35,601 nucleotides of DNA from Alphaproteobacteria bacterium (GTDB lineage: Bacteria > Pseudomonadota > Alphaproteobacteria > Rhizobiales > CAJQND01), in contig JAAEUE010000074.1 in NCBI GenBank assembly GCA_024227565.1, positions 1-35,601 of the forward strand, given 5' to 3'. The position numbers and the translations under genes are program-made. How positions within the stretch are numbered: the stretch's first letter is position 1; each line of letters starts with the position of its first letter. Of this stretch, positions 8,234 to 15,964 are shown in pieces. Below the pieces are notes generated by a model. It saw only the letters and a program-made list of their open reading frames with translations. It was not told where the DNA came from and ran no database searches.

Positions 8234-9778
8234 TTAGATTTTCTTCTCCCGGCGGCTCCAAAAGTCTTCTTTTAGAATGTTCTTCTGAATTTTGCCGATC
8301 GGGGTCCGTGGGAAGTCGTCCACAAACGTGACGACCCGGGGGCGCTTGAACTGCGCGAGTTTCGCTGCGCAGTGCTCGGTGATTGTGTCTTCGTGCAGTT
8401 GGGTCCCCGGTTTGAGTTTCAAATAGGCTGCCGGCACCTCGCCCCATTTGTCGTCAGGAACACCGAACACCGCGCATTCCGCCACCTGAGGCAGTTGATA
8501 AATGGCGTCCTCGATCTCTTTGGGATAGATGTTTTCGCCGCCGGATATGATCATGTCCTTTGACCGGTCGATAAGGGTGATGAAACCAGCCGCGTCGATT
8601 GTTCCCACGTCACCAGACCAGCCCCACCCGTCGCCGAGTTTGAAGAACTCCCGGGTCTGTTCGGGCTCGTTATAGTACTCCATCATAAGGTTATCGCCGC
8701 GCGAGACGATTTCGCCAATCTCGCCAGGCGCGACATCGCGCCCCTCTGGGTCAACCACCCGCGTGTCCACATTGTAGGCTTGGCGGCCCACGCTGCCGAG
8801 CTTCTCTGGCAGATACCAGTGGCGAAGCACCGAGATGACCCCCATTTCCGATTGGCCGTAGATCTGGGTCAGCAACAAATCCGGTAAACGTTCCCGCAAC
8901 TCCACCTGCACCCAGTCTGGCAGTGGAGCGCCTGCAAAGCTTACCTTGCGCCAGCTCTTGAGCGCCTGAGCATCAAATCGTTCATCGTTGAGCAACATGA
9001 CCGCCTGGGTCGGCACCATGAAATTGGCCGTCATCTTGTGTTTGTCCACCATGGCGACAAAATCGGCCGGATCCCACTTGGGCAGGAACAGCGTGGTCGC
9101 GCCGGCAAGAATGGCAGGTTGGAACATGATATTTAGGGCGGCCACATGAAACAGCGGCGTCACAATGCCCACGTGGTCGCGCTCATCTATGGCTTCTTCA
9201 ACCATCACGGTGTGGGCCGTGAGTGCCCGCGCACGATGGTTGCACAGCACCCCTTTGGGCCGGCCCGTGGTGCCGCCTGTGTAGGTCATGCAAAAGGCAT
9301 CTCGCTCGCAGAGGTCTACGTCCGGCGCCGTTGCCGGTTGCGTGGCCACAAACTCCTGAAAGTCCAAAACGCCTTGCAAGGACGGGTTTTCACCAAAGGC
9401 AATGAGATGTTTCAATCCCGCCACCCGGGCCCGAACTGCAGTTGCTTTTTCAGCAAAGATCGCGTCAAAAATCAAAACCTCAACATCTGCTTTGTCCAAC
9501 ACAAATGCGAGTTCGTCGGGCGCATAGAGAACTGAGATGTTGGTCAGAACATATCCGGTGCGCGCCACGCCGAAAAACACAATGCCATATTCCGGCAGAT
9601 TGCGGCTGAGCATGGCAACCTTGGCGCCCTTGTCCAAGCCAAGCTCCAGCAAGGCATTTGCCAACCGGTTGGCCTGTTCGTCCAACGCGCTGTAGGTAAG
9701 TTGCTCAGCCCCGCATATGATTGCTGCTTTGTCCGGAAATCTCTTTGCGGACCTCTCCAGCATTTGTCCCGTCAGCAC
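8234..9778 (-). CDS. AMP-forming acyl-CoA synthetase (class I adenylate-forming ligase)
   Basis: The 514-residue protein would activate a carboxylic acid to its CoA thioester through an acyl-adenylate. It shows the phosphate-binding loop TGGTTGRPKG (167-176), YGQSEMG (307-313), SGD near 388-390, DRSKDMIISGGENIYPKEIE (404-423) and the C-terminal catalytic lysine in PIGKIQK (K496), all intact. The GTG at 9778 is preferred because GAGAGAGG lies eight bases upstream; an ATG six codons in is the alternative. It is the last gene of the minus-strand carnitine island, after caiD. E. coli CaiC is of similar length, but this sequence resembles general medium/long-chain FadD-like ligases more, so crotonobetaine or butyrobetaine as substrate is only inferred from context. 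Confidence 0.85.
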   Translation of the reverse strand: MLTGQMLERSAKRFPDKAAIICGAEQLTYSALDEQANRLANALLELGLDKGAKVAMLSRNLPEYGIVFFGVARTGYVLTNISVLYAPDELAFVLDKADVEVLIFDAIFAEKATAVRARVAGLKHLIAFGENPSLQGVLDFQEFVATQPATAPDVDLCERDAFCMTYTGGTTGRPKGVLCNHRARALTAHTVMVEEAIDERDHVGIVTPLFHVAALNIMFQPAILAGATTLFLPKWDPADFVAMVDKHKMTANFMVPTQAVMLLNDERFDAQALKSWRKVSFAGAPLPDWVQVELRERLPDLLLTQIYGQSEMGVISVLRHWYLPEKLGSVGRQAYNVDTRVVDPEGRDVAPGEIGEIVSRGDNLMMEYYNEPEQTREFFKLGDGWGWSGDVGTIDAAGFITLIDRSKDMIISGGENIYPKEIEDAIYQLPQVAECAVFGVPDDKWGEVPAAYLKLKPGTQLHEDTITEHCAAKLAQFKRPRVVTFVDDFPRTPIGKIQKNILKEDFWSRREKKI

Positions 9779-9804
9779 AGTTCAAGCCTCTCTCTCGGCG
9801 CGCG

Positions 9805-9822
9805 AGGGGCGCTAGCGCCCCT
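9805..9822. repeat. 18-bp perfect palindrome over the caiD stop codon
   Basis: AGGGGCGCTAGCGCCCCT is fully self-complementary and includes the caiD TAG stop (9814-9812). In RNA it would form a strong GC hairpin between caiD and the downstream ligase gene. There is no U-tract after it on the minus strand, so it is not a typical Rho-independent terminator. It may instead be a transcript-stabilising or attenuating hairpin, or a protein-binding palindrome. Confidence 0.6.
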
Positions 9823-10597
9823 TCCATACCGGATCGCGTTTTTCCGCGAACGCCTTGGCACCCTCCAGCTGATCTTCGCTGGAATAGAGTACATCAATCG
9901 TGGGCAGCTTGCGATTGTTCAACATGTCGAACGCTTCTGCGACCGACAGATGCGAAGTCTTCTCCACGGTCTCTTTGATGGCGGCATAAACCAGAGGCGG
10001 GCCAGAGGCCAGAAGGTCCGCCACTTCGCGGGCGCGGTCCATCAGTTTGTCAGCCGGCACGATCTCATTGATGATGCCCCAGTGCTTGGCTTCTTCTGCA
10101 CCGACCACCCGGCCGGTGAAGAGCATTTCCATGGCCACATGGTGGGGAATGCGCCGCGGCAGTTTGATGGTGGCCGCATCTGCGATGATGCCCGAGCGGA
10201 TCTCTGGCAGCGCGAACGTTGCATGTTCGGCCGCGATGATGATGTCGCAGGAGATCATGATCTCAAAGCCGCCGCCGAATGCCAGGCCGTTGCAGGCACA
10301 AACCACGGGCTTTCCCAGATCAGGCAGTTCCTGCAAGCCGCCAAAGCCTCCCACACCATAATCGGAATCAGGTTCTTCGCCCGCCGCCGCGGCCTTCAAG
10401 TCCCAACCCGGGCAAAAGAACTTCTCGCCGGCTGCCGTCAGAATGGCTGAGCGCATGCTGGGGTTGTCCCGGAAATCGGCAAATATGTCGCCCATAATGC
10501 GGCTCGTGGCAGCGTCAATGGCGTTGGCCTTCGGGCGGTCCATGGTGACCTCCAGAACCGGGCCGCGGATGTTTGTCTTGATGGGTTCAGCGCTCAT
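9812..10597 (-). CDS. caiD: CaiD-like crotonobetainyl-CoA hydratase / carnitinyl-CoA dehydratase
   Basis: This 261-residue crotonase has exactly the length of E. coli CaiD and shares long stretches with it as I remember that sequence: DRPKANAIDA, AGEKFF, GWDLKAAA, GGGFE, FALPE, TGR-GAEEA--WGI-N and the final FAEKRDPVWKGR. The two crotonase glutamates are present as E112 (GGGFEI) and E132 (LPEIRSG). The expected reaction is reversible hydration of crotonobetainyl-CoA to L-carnitinyl-CoA in the cytoplasm. AGAGGAGA before the ATG at 10597 overlaps the stop region of the upstream synthetase gene (stop codon at 10609-10611), implying coupled translation. Its presence is the main reason for reading the surrounding genes as carnitine/butyrobetaine catabolism. 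Confidence 0.88.
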   Translation of the reverse strand: MSAEPIKTNIRGPVLEVTMDRPKANAIDAATSRIMGDIFADFRDNPSMRSAILTAAGEKFFCPGWDLKAAAAGEEPDSDYGVGGFGGLQELPDLGKPVVCACNGLAFGGGFEIMISCDIIIAAEHATFALPEIRSGIIADAATIKLPRRIPHHVAMEMLFTGRVVGAEEAKHWGIINEIVPADKLMDRAREVADLLASGPPLVYAAIKETVEKTSHLSVAEAFDMLNNRKLPTIDVLYSSEDQLEGAKAFAEKRDPVWKGR

Positions 10598-10608
10598 GAT
10601 TTTCTCCT

Positions 10609-12684
10609 CTAATCTTCTCTAATCCGCAGCAGGGCGTCCACAGCCACGACCCCATGACCCGGCGGTAACACCAGCAGGGGGTTCACGTCCAACTCTTCGA
10701 TTGTGTCCCGGTTGTCGGCAGCAAAAGCGGCAATGGCCTCTATGGCTCTTATGAGCGCCTCGCGGTCTCCCGATGCGCCGCGATAGCCATCGATGAGGCG
10801 GGCAATGCGCAAGCTCGACAACGCCCGCTCAATCTCTGCGCTTGTTGTGGGCAAAATTAGCGTGGCGCAATCGGTGAGTAACTCGGTGAGCACCCCGCCG
10901 GCGCCAAGCACCAAGGCCAGGCCGAACTGCGGGTCACGTTTTAGGCCAACAATCAGCTCGCACACCGTCCCCTGGATCATCTTTTCAACCAGCAATTCAT
11001 CCCCCAGCTGGCTGATCCGTTCTGCAGCCTCTTCAGTTTGGGCGCGGTTTTGCAGGTTGAGAGCAAGACCGCCAACATCGCTCTTGTGCGCAAGAGACGT
11101 GCTGGAGACCTTTAGGGTCACCGGAAACCCGATGGCCTCGGCGGCATCAGCGGCCTGGGCGATAGAGCACGCCTGGCCCCGGGGCACACGCAAGCCTGCT
11201 GCAGCAAGGCGCTCCTTTGCTTCAGCCTCTGTCAATTGCCTCGGCGACCTGGAGGAGACGGTAGGTTCCCTCAAGAGAGGCGGCAGATCTGCGCGGCGCC
11301 AGTTTGCTGAAATGTCTGCAGCGGCCTCAATGGCGTCCAGCGCATCGCGCAACCCGCGCAAGACGGGAATGCCGTTTTGCACCAAAACAGCTTCTTCATC
11401 GGCCGGCATATCTTCAGGCAGGTGCACTGCCACAACGGCCCGCGCGCCGGTTTGCTTGGCGGCATCCACAATCGCATTGATGGCGGGGATCCACGTGGAT
11501 TTGTCGAGATCATCCCCGTCCGGCGTGTCGATCAACAGCATGGCGGCATCGAACCCGCCGCTCATGGCTCCCGCATAGCAGGCCGTCAGGGCGCCCCGCT
11601 GGCCCCAGATGAAGGTGTGGTAGTCGAGGGGGTTCTCCAGCTGCACATAGGCGTTCAGGGCTGCTGCCAGGGCGTCCTTGCTGTGGTCCGGGAAGGGCGG
11701 TGTGGTCAGCTTCATGGCCTCGGTCAGATCAGCCACCAGTGCCGCCTCGCCGCCTGAGCAGCTCATGGAGAGCAGATTGTAGCCGTCAACCGGCCCACCG
11801 TGGTGGAGAAGGGTCAGGGTTTCAGCAAAAGCACTCATGGTGCTCACCCGCGCGATGCCGTAGCGCTCAAACAGCGCGTTGTAGAGATCATCGCTGCCCG
11901 AGAGCGAATTGGTGTGGCTGCGCGTGGTCTTGGCGCCCAGTTCTGAGCGGCCGGTTTTCAGCACGATCACAGGTTTGCGGTTGCGGCGCGCCTTGGCTGC
12001 AGCCTCGGCGAATGCCGGCACGTCCTGCAAGCCTTCGATGTGCAATCCGATCGCACTCACCCTGGGGTCGTCGGCCAGATGGGAGAGCAGTTCAGCCATG
12101 CCGATCTGCGCCTGGTTGCCGAGGGTGTAGATGCCGCCCAGGGGCAGCCTGCGCCCGATGAAGGCCCATATGCCGGCCATGGAGCCACTTTGCGTCACCA
12201 GGGCCACACCGCGTTTCGCCGCCCCGCCGCTGAAAATGTCAGGCCAGGGCGAAAGCCGGTCCAGGTAGTTCACAAAGCCGTAGCAATTGGGCCCAATGAG
12301 TGTCATGTCGCCAGCGGCGTTCAACAACTCTTGCTGAAGCTCTTCGCCCTCTGCGCCAACCTCGGAAAAACCTGATGCGTAAACCACCACGCCCGCGGTG
12401 CCGAGAGCTGCAAGCTGACGCACCACCTCAATGGACGGTTCGCGCTTGATGGCGATGAACGCTGCCTCAGGCACTTCGGGCAAATCCGCCACTGTCGGCA
12501 CCGTGGGCACGCCCGCCAGGTTATCGCGGGTAGGGTGGACCGCATAGATCTTGCCGGCAAAGCCCAGGTCCAGCGTCCCACGCAACGCAATTTCAGCCTC
12601 CTTGCCGCCGACGAACGCCAATGAGGCCGGCGCCAGAAGGCGGCCAAGCGCGTCCCGTGGTCTTGTGCCCAGCTTGGCGTCCAC
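10609..12684 (-). CDS. ADP-forming (NDP-forming) acyl-CoA synthetase, fused alpha-beta type
   Basis: With GTG at 12684 the protein has 691 residues; GGGAGG lies nine bases upstream and the preceding gene stops five bases before it. The order is CoA-binding Rossmann domain (about 15-140), succinyl-CoA-synthetase-like ligase domains with the phosphohistidine H257 in TRSHTNSLSG, a second flavodoxin-like ligase domain to about 470, and an ATP-grasp domain from about 483 (KVSSTSLAHKSDVGGL near 525-540). Such enzymes make acyl-CoA from acid, CoA and ATP with ADP and phosphate as products, and the reaction is reversible. It lies between the acyl-CoA dehydrogenase gene and caiD, so gamma-butyrobetaine or crotonobetaine is a reasonable but unproven substrate. 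A longer frame reaches 12759 but overlaps the upstream gene and lacks domain content. Confidence 0.86.
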   Translation of the reverse strand: MDAKLGTRPRDALGRLLAPASLAFVGGKEAEIALRGTLDLGFAGKIYAVHPTRDNLAGVPTVPTVADLPEVPEAAFIAIKREPSIEVVRQLAALGTAGVVVYASGFSEVGAEGEELQQELLNAAGDMTLIGPNCYGFVNYLDRLSPWPDIFSGGAAKRGVALVTQSGSMAGIWAFIGRRLPLGGIYTLGNQAQIGMAELLSHLADDPRVSAIGLHIEGLQDVPAFAEAAAKARRNRKPVIVLKTGRSELGAKTTRSHTNSLSGSDDLYNALFERYGIARVSTMSAFAETLTLLHHGGPVDGYNLLSMSCSGGEAALVADLTEAMKLTTPPFPDHSKDALAAALNAYVQLENPLDYHTFIWGQRGALTACYAGAMSGGFDAAMLLIDTPDGDDLDKSTWIPAINAIVDAAKQTGARAVVAVHLPEDMPADEEAVLVQNGIPVLRGLRDALDAIEAAADISANWRRADLPPLLREPTVSSRSPRQLTEAEAKERLAAAGLRVPRGQACSIAQAADAAEAIGFPVTLKVSSTSLAHKSDVGGLALNLQNRAQTEEAAERISQLGDELLVEKMIQGTVCELIVGLKRDPQFGLALVLGAGGVLTELLTDCATLILPTTSAEIERALSSLRIARLIDGYRGASGDREALIRAIEAIAAFAADNRDTIEELDVNPLLVLPPGHGVVAVDALLRIRED

Positions 12685-12689
12685 GCTGG

Positions 12690-13853
12690 CTAGCCTCCCA
12701 TGGGCCTGAGCAGCCCGCGCGAGATGATGTGCCGCTGGATTTCGCTGGTGCCTTCCCAAATGCGCTCAATGCGGGCGTCACGCCAAATGCGCTCCAGGGG
12801 CAGCTCCTGCATAAGCCCCATGCCGCCATGGATCTGGATGGCCTCGTCCGACACCATTTGCAGCATCTCGGTTGCATGCAGCTTGGCCATGGCCATGTCC
12901 ATGTCGGTGCAAGTGCCTTGGTCCGCCTTCCAGGCGCACTCCAGGGTGAGGAGCCACGAGGCCTTCATCTGCATGGCCATGTCGGCAAGTTTGAACGACA
13001 CCCCCTGAAACTTGCCGATCTGCTGGCCAAACTGTTCGCGCTCCACGGCCCATTCCTTTGAGGCGTCCAGCGCGATCTCGGCCCGGCCCACACAGCCGGC
13101 CGCAATCTGCAGCCGGGTGAAGCCCAGCCATTCGTTGGCAACATCGAACCCTTTGCCGATTTCGCCCAGGATCTGGGTTGAGGGCAGGCGGCAATTGTCG
13201 AACTCCAGAATGCAGTTCTTGTATCCCCGGTGCGCCACGTTCTGATAGCCGTCGCGGATGGTGAAGCCGGGGGTGCCCTTGTCCACGAAGAACGCGGTGA
13301 TGAGCTTCTTCTTTCCGCGCGGAGTGTCTTCCGCGCCAGAGGCGGCAAACACGATGGCGTAGTCGGCCCAGTCGGCATAGCTGATGAAGTGCTTGGTGCC
13401 GTTCAAAACCCAGTCGTCGCCGTCCTGCACGGCAGACATTTTCATGCCGCGCAAATCGGATCCCGCACCTGGTTCGGTCATGGCCAGGCAGTCAGCGCGT
13501 TCGCCGCGCACGGTGGGCAGAAGGTAGCGTTCGCGCTGTTCGCCCACGCAAGCCATGAGAATGTTGGAAGGGCGGCCAACACAGGTCCAATGCAGGGCGT
13601 AGTTGGTTTTGCTGAGCTCTTTTTCAAACAGAACCCAGCTCACCATGTCCAGGCCCGCCCCGCCCACTTCCTCAGGCATGTTGGCTGCGTAGAGGCCGGT
13701 TTCGATGGCCTTGGCCTTGATTTGCTTCACCACCTCTGGATCAAGCTCGCCGGTGCGCTCAATCTCGTCTTCGTGGGGCTTCATCTCATTTTCGACGAAG
13801 GCCTTCGTGGTGTCGGCGATGAGTTGCTGTTCTTCGCTGATGGCAAAATCCAT
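12690..13853 (-). CDS. Acyl-CoA dehydrogenase, candidate gamma-butyrobetainyl-CoA dehydrogenase
   Basis: A 387-residue FAD-dependent acyl-CoA dehydrogenase of standard length. It has the FAD/substrate segment MTEPGAGSD (about 125-133), the HGGMG segment and the catalytic glutamate E367 in RIWEGTSEIQ, the position used by medium-chain enzymes. GGAGA precedes the ATG at 13853. The neighbours are an ADP-forming CoA synthetase and CaiD. Together they would form a beta-oxidation-like path in which this enzyme dehydrogenates gamma-butyrobetainyl-CoA to crotonobetainyl-CoA, or the reverse as CaiA does. A general short-chain role cannot be excluded. The electron acceptor would be ETF; no ETF genes are in the window. 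Confidence 0.86.
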   Translation of the reverse strand: MDFAISEEQQLIADTTKAFVENEMKPHEDEIERTGELDPEVVKQIKAKAIETGLYAANMPEEVGGAGLDMVSWVLFEKELSKTNYALHWTCVGRPSNILMACVGEQRERYLLPTVRGERADCLAMTEPGAGSDLRGMKMSAVQDGDDWVLNGTKHFISYADWADYAIVFAASGAEDTPRGKKKLITAFFVDKGTPGFTIRDGYQNVAHRGYKNCILEFDNCRLPSTQILGEIGKGFDVANEWLGFTRLQIAAGCVGRAEIALDASKEWAVEREQFGQQIGKFQGVSFKLADMAMQMKASWLLTLECAWKADQGTCTDMDMAMAKLHATEMLQMVSDEAIQIHGGMGLMQELPLERIWRDARIERIWEGTSEIQRHIISRGLLRPMGG

Positions 13854-13870
13854 CTTCAGATCTCCAGGTT

Positions 13871-14641
13871 CTAAACGTCGGTGAGGGCGCCCAGGGCGCC
13901 GGGTTTGAGGGAAACTCCTGCACGTTTTGCAGCAGCCCAGAAGAGTGCGGTGTCGGCCCCGATCACGGGCAAGCCTGCCGTGTGTTCCAGGTGTTCGATG
14001 ATGAGGTTGGTGCGGCAGCCGGCGCCAGTGACCACGATGGCTTCTGCGCCGCGCGGGTTTTGCGCAAGGGCGCCCACCGCGGCGCTGATGAGGTCTTCTC
14101 CGATGATCCAGCCCAATTCATCCGTGGGCGAGACAGCGGGGGCAAGGTTTTGGTCGCTCAGGCTTTCACACAAGACCACGTTGAAACCGCACGCCGTCAC
14201 AAAGCTGCGCCAGGCGTCGCGCCAATCATCGGAGTAGTAGGTTGGGGCAAGGGCCACTTTGGCGACGCCCAATGCACGCAAGGCGTCCACAATGGCCAGG
14301 CCGGTCATCACCGCATGAACGCCTGCAGAAGCGGCAAGCTTGGCACAGCGTGCCCGGGCTTCTTCTTCGCTGGACAGCCCGGCCCAGCCAAACGGTGTCC
14401 CCACCTTGGCAACCACATCGCATCCTGCGGCGCCCAGCGAGCGGGCGGCGATCATCATCTCAGGTTCGCTCTGCGCCACCGAGGTGAGCGCATAGTCGAA
14501 GGTTGGTCCCGTCATCAGGCATTGTTGGGTGCCGACGCCGCCTTCACATTTGGCGGCAAACTCCACAGGGCTGGGGTCATACCAGCCGGGCGGCGTGATG
14601 AAGCCAACCACAGGGAAGCGTTGTTTGGGGGCAGGGGCCAT
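13871..14641 (-). CDS. Asp/Glu-racemase-superfamily protein resembling arylmalonate decarboxylase / maleate isomerase
   Basis: The 256-residue protein aligns by eye over its full length with arylmalonate decarboxylase: VGFITPPG at the start, a CDVVAKVGTPFGWAG loop, LRALGVAKVALAPTYY in the middle, and VTGAGCRTN near the C-terminus. Racemases and maleate isomerases of this fold use two cysteines, and arylmalonate decarboxylase keeps only the second. Here the first position is a glycine (G81). The second canonical position appears to be G206, with a cysteine three residues later (C209). Function is therefore open: decarboxylase, isomerase or racemase on a betaine-related acid are all possible. 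It is six bases downstream of the SDR gene and 17 bases upstream of the acyl-CoA dehydrogenase start, so it belongs to the operon. Confidence 0.78.
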   Translation of the reverse strand: MAPAPKQRFPVVGFITPPGWYDPSPVEFAAKCEGGVGTQQCLMTGPTFDYALTSVAQSEPEMMIAARSLGAAGCDVVAKVGTPFGWAGLSSEEEARARCAKLAASAGVHAVMTGLAIVDALRALGVAKVALAPTYYSDDWRDAWRSFVTACGFNVVLCESLSDQNLAPAVSPTDELGWIIGEDLISAAVGALAQNPRGAEAIVVTGAGCRTNLIIEHLEHTAGLPVIGADTALFWAAAKRAGVSLKPGALGALTDV

Positions 14642-14647
14642 GCCGGA

Positions 14648-15421
14648 TCACTCGGACCGATAGGTTTCGGTGTTGCCGTCCACGCTCATGGCCTGGCCGG
14701 AGACCATGGCAGAGGCGGGAGACGCCAGGAACAACGCCATATCGGCAATCTCGTCTGGTTCCACGAAGCGGCGCATGGATGAGCCTGCGGTGTAGTCTTT
14801 GCGAATGGCCGCCTCGCTTGTGCCCCTGGTCTTGGCCTCGGCGGCGATCACCCGGTCCATGCGCGGCCCGGACACAGAGCCTGGGCAAATGGCATTGCAA
14901 CGAATGTTAAACGGCCCCACTTCGGCGGCCACGGATTTGGTGAAGCCGATTATGGCCCATTTGGCAGCAGCATAGGGGGTGCGGAACGGATAGCCGTGAA
15001 GCCCGGCACCTGAGGAGATGTTGATGATGGACCCGGATTTCTGGTCCTTCATGACCGGAACGGCGCGGCGGCAGCCAAACATCTGGGCGTCCAGGCACAC
15101 CTCCAAACACTGACGCCAGGCGTCAGTGTCCATGTCTTCGATGGCGCAGGTTGGCCCGGCGATGCCCGCGTTGTTGACCATCACATCGAGCCCACCGAGA
15201 TCATCCAGCGCCTCATCGAACCACTGATCGAAGGCGGCTTCGTCGGTCACATCCACGCACGTTCCGCCAATTTCCGGGTAAAGCTCGGTCACCTCGTTCA
15301 GGGCTTCCACATCCAGATCGCAAATATGGACATTTGCGCCCTCCCGGAGAAAGGCTTCGGCAATGGCCAGCCCGATGCCGGCGGCACCGGCGGTGATCAT
15401 GACGCGCAAGGCGAAGCTCAT
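14648..15421 (-). CDS. Short-chain dehydrogenase/reductase (SDR), possible carnitine- or hydroxyacyl-related
   Basis: A 257-residue classical SDR. The cofactor loop reads TAGAAGIG (10-17). D35 at the end of the second strand suggests NAD rather than NADP. NNAG is at 83-86, and the catalytic residues are S136/S137, Y150 and K154 in YAAAKWA. GAGGAA precedes the ATG at 15421. Its place in the island suggests oxidation of a hydroxylated intermediate; a D-carnitine dehydrogenase feeding 3-dehydrocarnitine would fit, but the sequence does not show the substrate. Upstream it is separated from the carnitine dehydrogenase gene by the GIY-YIG/palindrome cassette. Confidence 0.86.
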   Translation of the reverse strand: MSFALRVMITAGAAGIGLAIAEAFLREGANVHICDLDVEALNEVTELYPEIGGTCVDVTDEAAFDQWFDEALDDLGGLDVMVNNAGIAGPTCAIEDMDTDAWRQCLEVCLDAQMFGCRRAVPVMKDQKSGSIINISSGAGLHGYPFRTPYAAAKWAIIGFTKSVAAEVGPFNIRCNAICPGSVSGPRMDRVIAAEAKTRGTSEAAIRKDYTAGSSMRRFVEPDEIADMALFLASPASAMVSGQAMSVDGNTETYRSE

Positions 15422-15436
15422 GGTGTTTCCTCACGG

Positions 15437-15462
15437 TGGGTCCTCGGGCCTGACCCGAGGAC
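15437..15462 (+). repeat. REP-like palindrome, copy 1 (tag on the left)
   Basis: TGG then a 9-bp perfect stem GTCCTCGGG / CCCGAGGAC (15440-15448 and 15454-15462) around the loop CCTGA. The GTGGG tag on the left gives it direction. Copy 2 lies 19 bases away in the opposite orientation. Confidence 0.88.
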
Positions 15463-15481
15463 GACACTTTCCCCATCTGCT

Positions 15482-15507
15482 GCCCTCGGGCTTGACCCGA
15501 GGGCCCA
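15482..15507 (-). repeat. REP-like palindrome, copy 2 (tag on the right)
   Basis: A 9-bp perfect stem GCCCTCGGG / CCCGAGGGC (15482-15490 and 15496-15504) with loop CTTGA, followed by CCA. Relative to copy 1 the outer base pair has changed from T-A to C-G together on both arms, a compensatory change that keeps the stem. It lies 13 bases beyond the end of the GIY-YIG gene. Confidence 0.87.
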
Positions 15508-15520
15508 TGGCTCTGAACTC

Positions 15521-15808
15521 TTAGCGCAACAAATCATCGTAGAGGTCCCGCCATGTCGGGTTTTCCTTCTCGATCAATTCGATTTTCCACGCTCGCAACC
15601 ATCGTTTCAAACTTCGCTCTCTTTGCCGCGCAATGTTCACGTCCGCAAATGTCTCGGCATAAACCAGCCTGTGGACCGCATACTTCCTGGAGAAGCTGTC
15701 TGCCACCCCCTCGCGATGCTGCCAAACCCGGCGCGCCAGATTGCCTGTAAAGCCGATGTAGAGGGTGCCCTTGGGTTTGCTGGCGAGGATGTAGACATAG
15801 TAAGCCAT
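15521..15808 (-). CDS. Small GIY-YIG nuclease-domain protein
   Basis: The 95-residue protein is a stand-alone GIY-YIG domain of the bacterial YhbQ/UPF0213-like type. It shows YVYIL (4-8) and LYIG (16-19) as the GIY and YIG strands, NLARRVWQH with the basic and histidine residues (23-31), E64 in ARQRERSLK as the expected metal-binding glutamate, and a typical end with ENPTWRDL. All expected catalytic positions are present, so it should be an active endonuclease. No clear ribosome-binding site precedes the ATG. The gene sits within the carnitine island but has no link to that chemistry. It is bracketed by two opposed pairs of palindromes, suggesting it is a passenger or the engine of a small mobile cassette. 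Confidence 0.88.
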   Translation of the reverse strand: MAYYVYILASKPKGTLYIGFTGNLARRVWQHREGVADSFSRKYAVHRLVYAETFADVNIARQRERSLKRWLRAWKIELIEKENPTWRDLYDDLLR

Positions 15809-15829
15809 CGTGCATTGCGTGTGGCGCTG

Positions 15830-15854
15830 TGGGTCCTCGGGTCAAGCCCGAGGA
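15830..15854 (+). repeat. REP-like palindrome, copy 3 (tag on the left)
   Basis: TGTGGG tag, then an 8-bp stem TCCTCGGG / CCCGAGGA (15834-15841 and 15847-15854) with loop TCAAG. It has the same orientation as copy 1 and is 22 bases upstream of the GIY-YIG start codon. Confidence 0.87.
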
Positions 15855-15899
15855 AGGCATATCCAGTTTTTGGCATGCCGTCCCCGCGCCCAATCTGTC

Positions 15900-15925
15900 G
15901 TCCTCGGGCTTGACCCGAGGACCCA
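15900..15925 (-). repeat. REP-like palindrome, copy 4 (tag on the right)
   Basis: A 9-bp perfect stem GTCCTCGGG / CCCGAGGAC (15900-15908 and 15914-15922) with loop CTTGA and trailing CCCACA. It is the inverted partner of copy 3, 45 bases apart. Its reverse complement matches copy 3 over the tag, stem and loop. It ends 39 bases before the stop codon of lcdH. Confidence 0.88.
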
Positions 15926-15964
15926 CAACCGCGAGGGCTCGGCCTCTCGAATTTGGGCATCCCA

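Noticed and set aside
12690..12759. Longer start for the ADP-forming synthetase at 12759, overlapping the acyl-CoA dehydrogenase gene by 70 bases
   Set aside because: The extra residues have no family similarity, and GTG 12684 has a good ribosome-binding site nine bases upstream.
15437..15925. CRISPR array
   Set aside because: Four similar palindromes occur, but they alternate in orientation, are unevenly spaced and are separated by a gene. There is no direct-repeat/spacer pattern and no cas gene.
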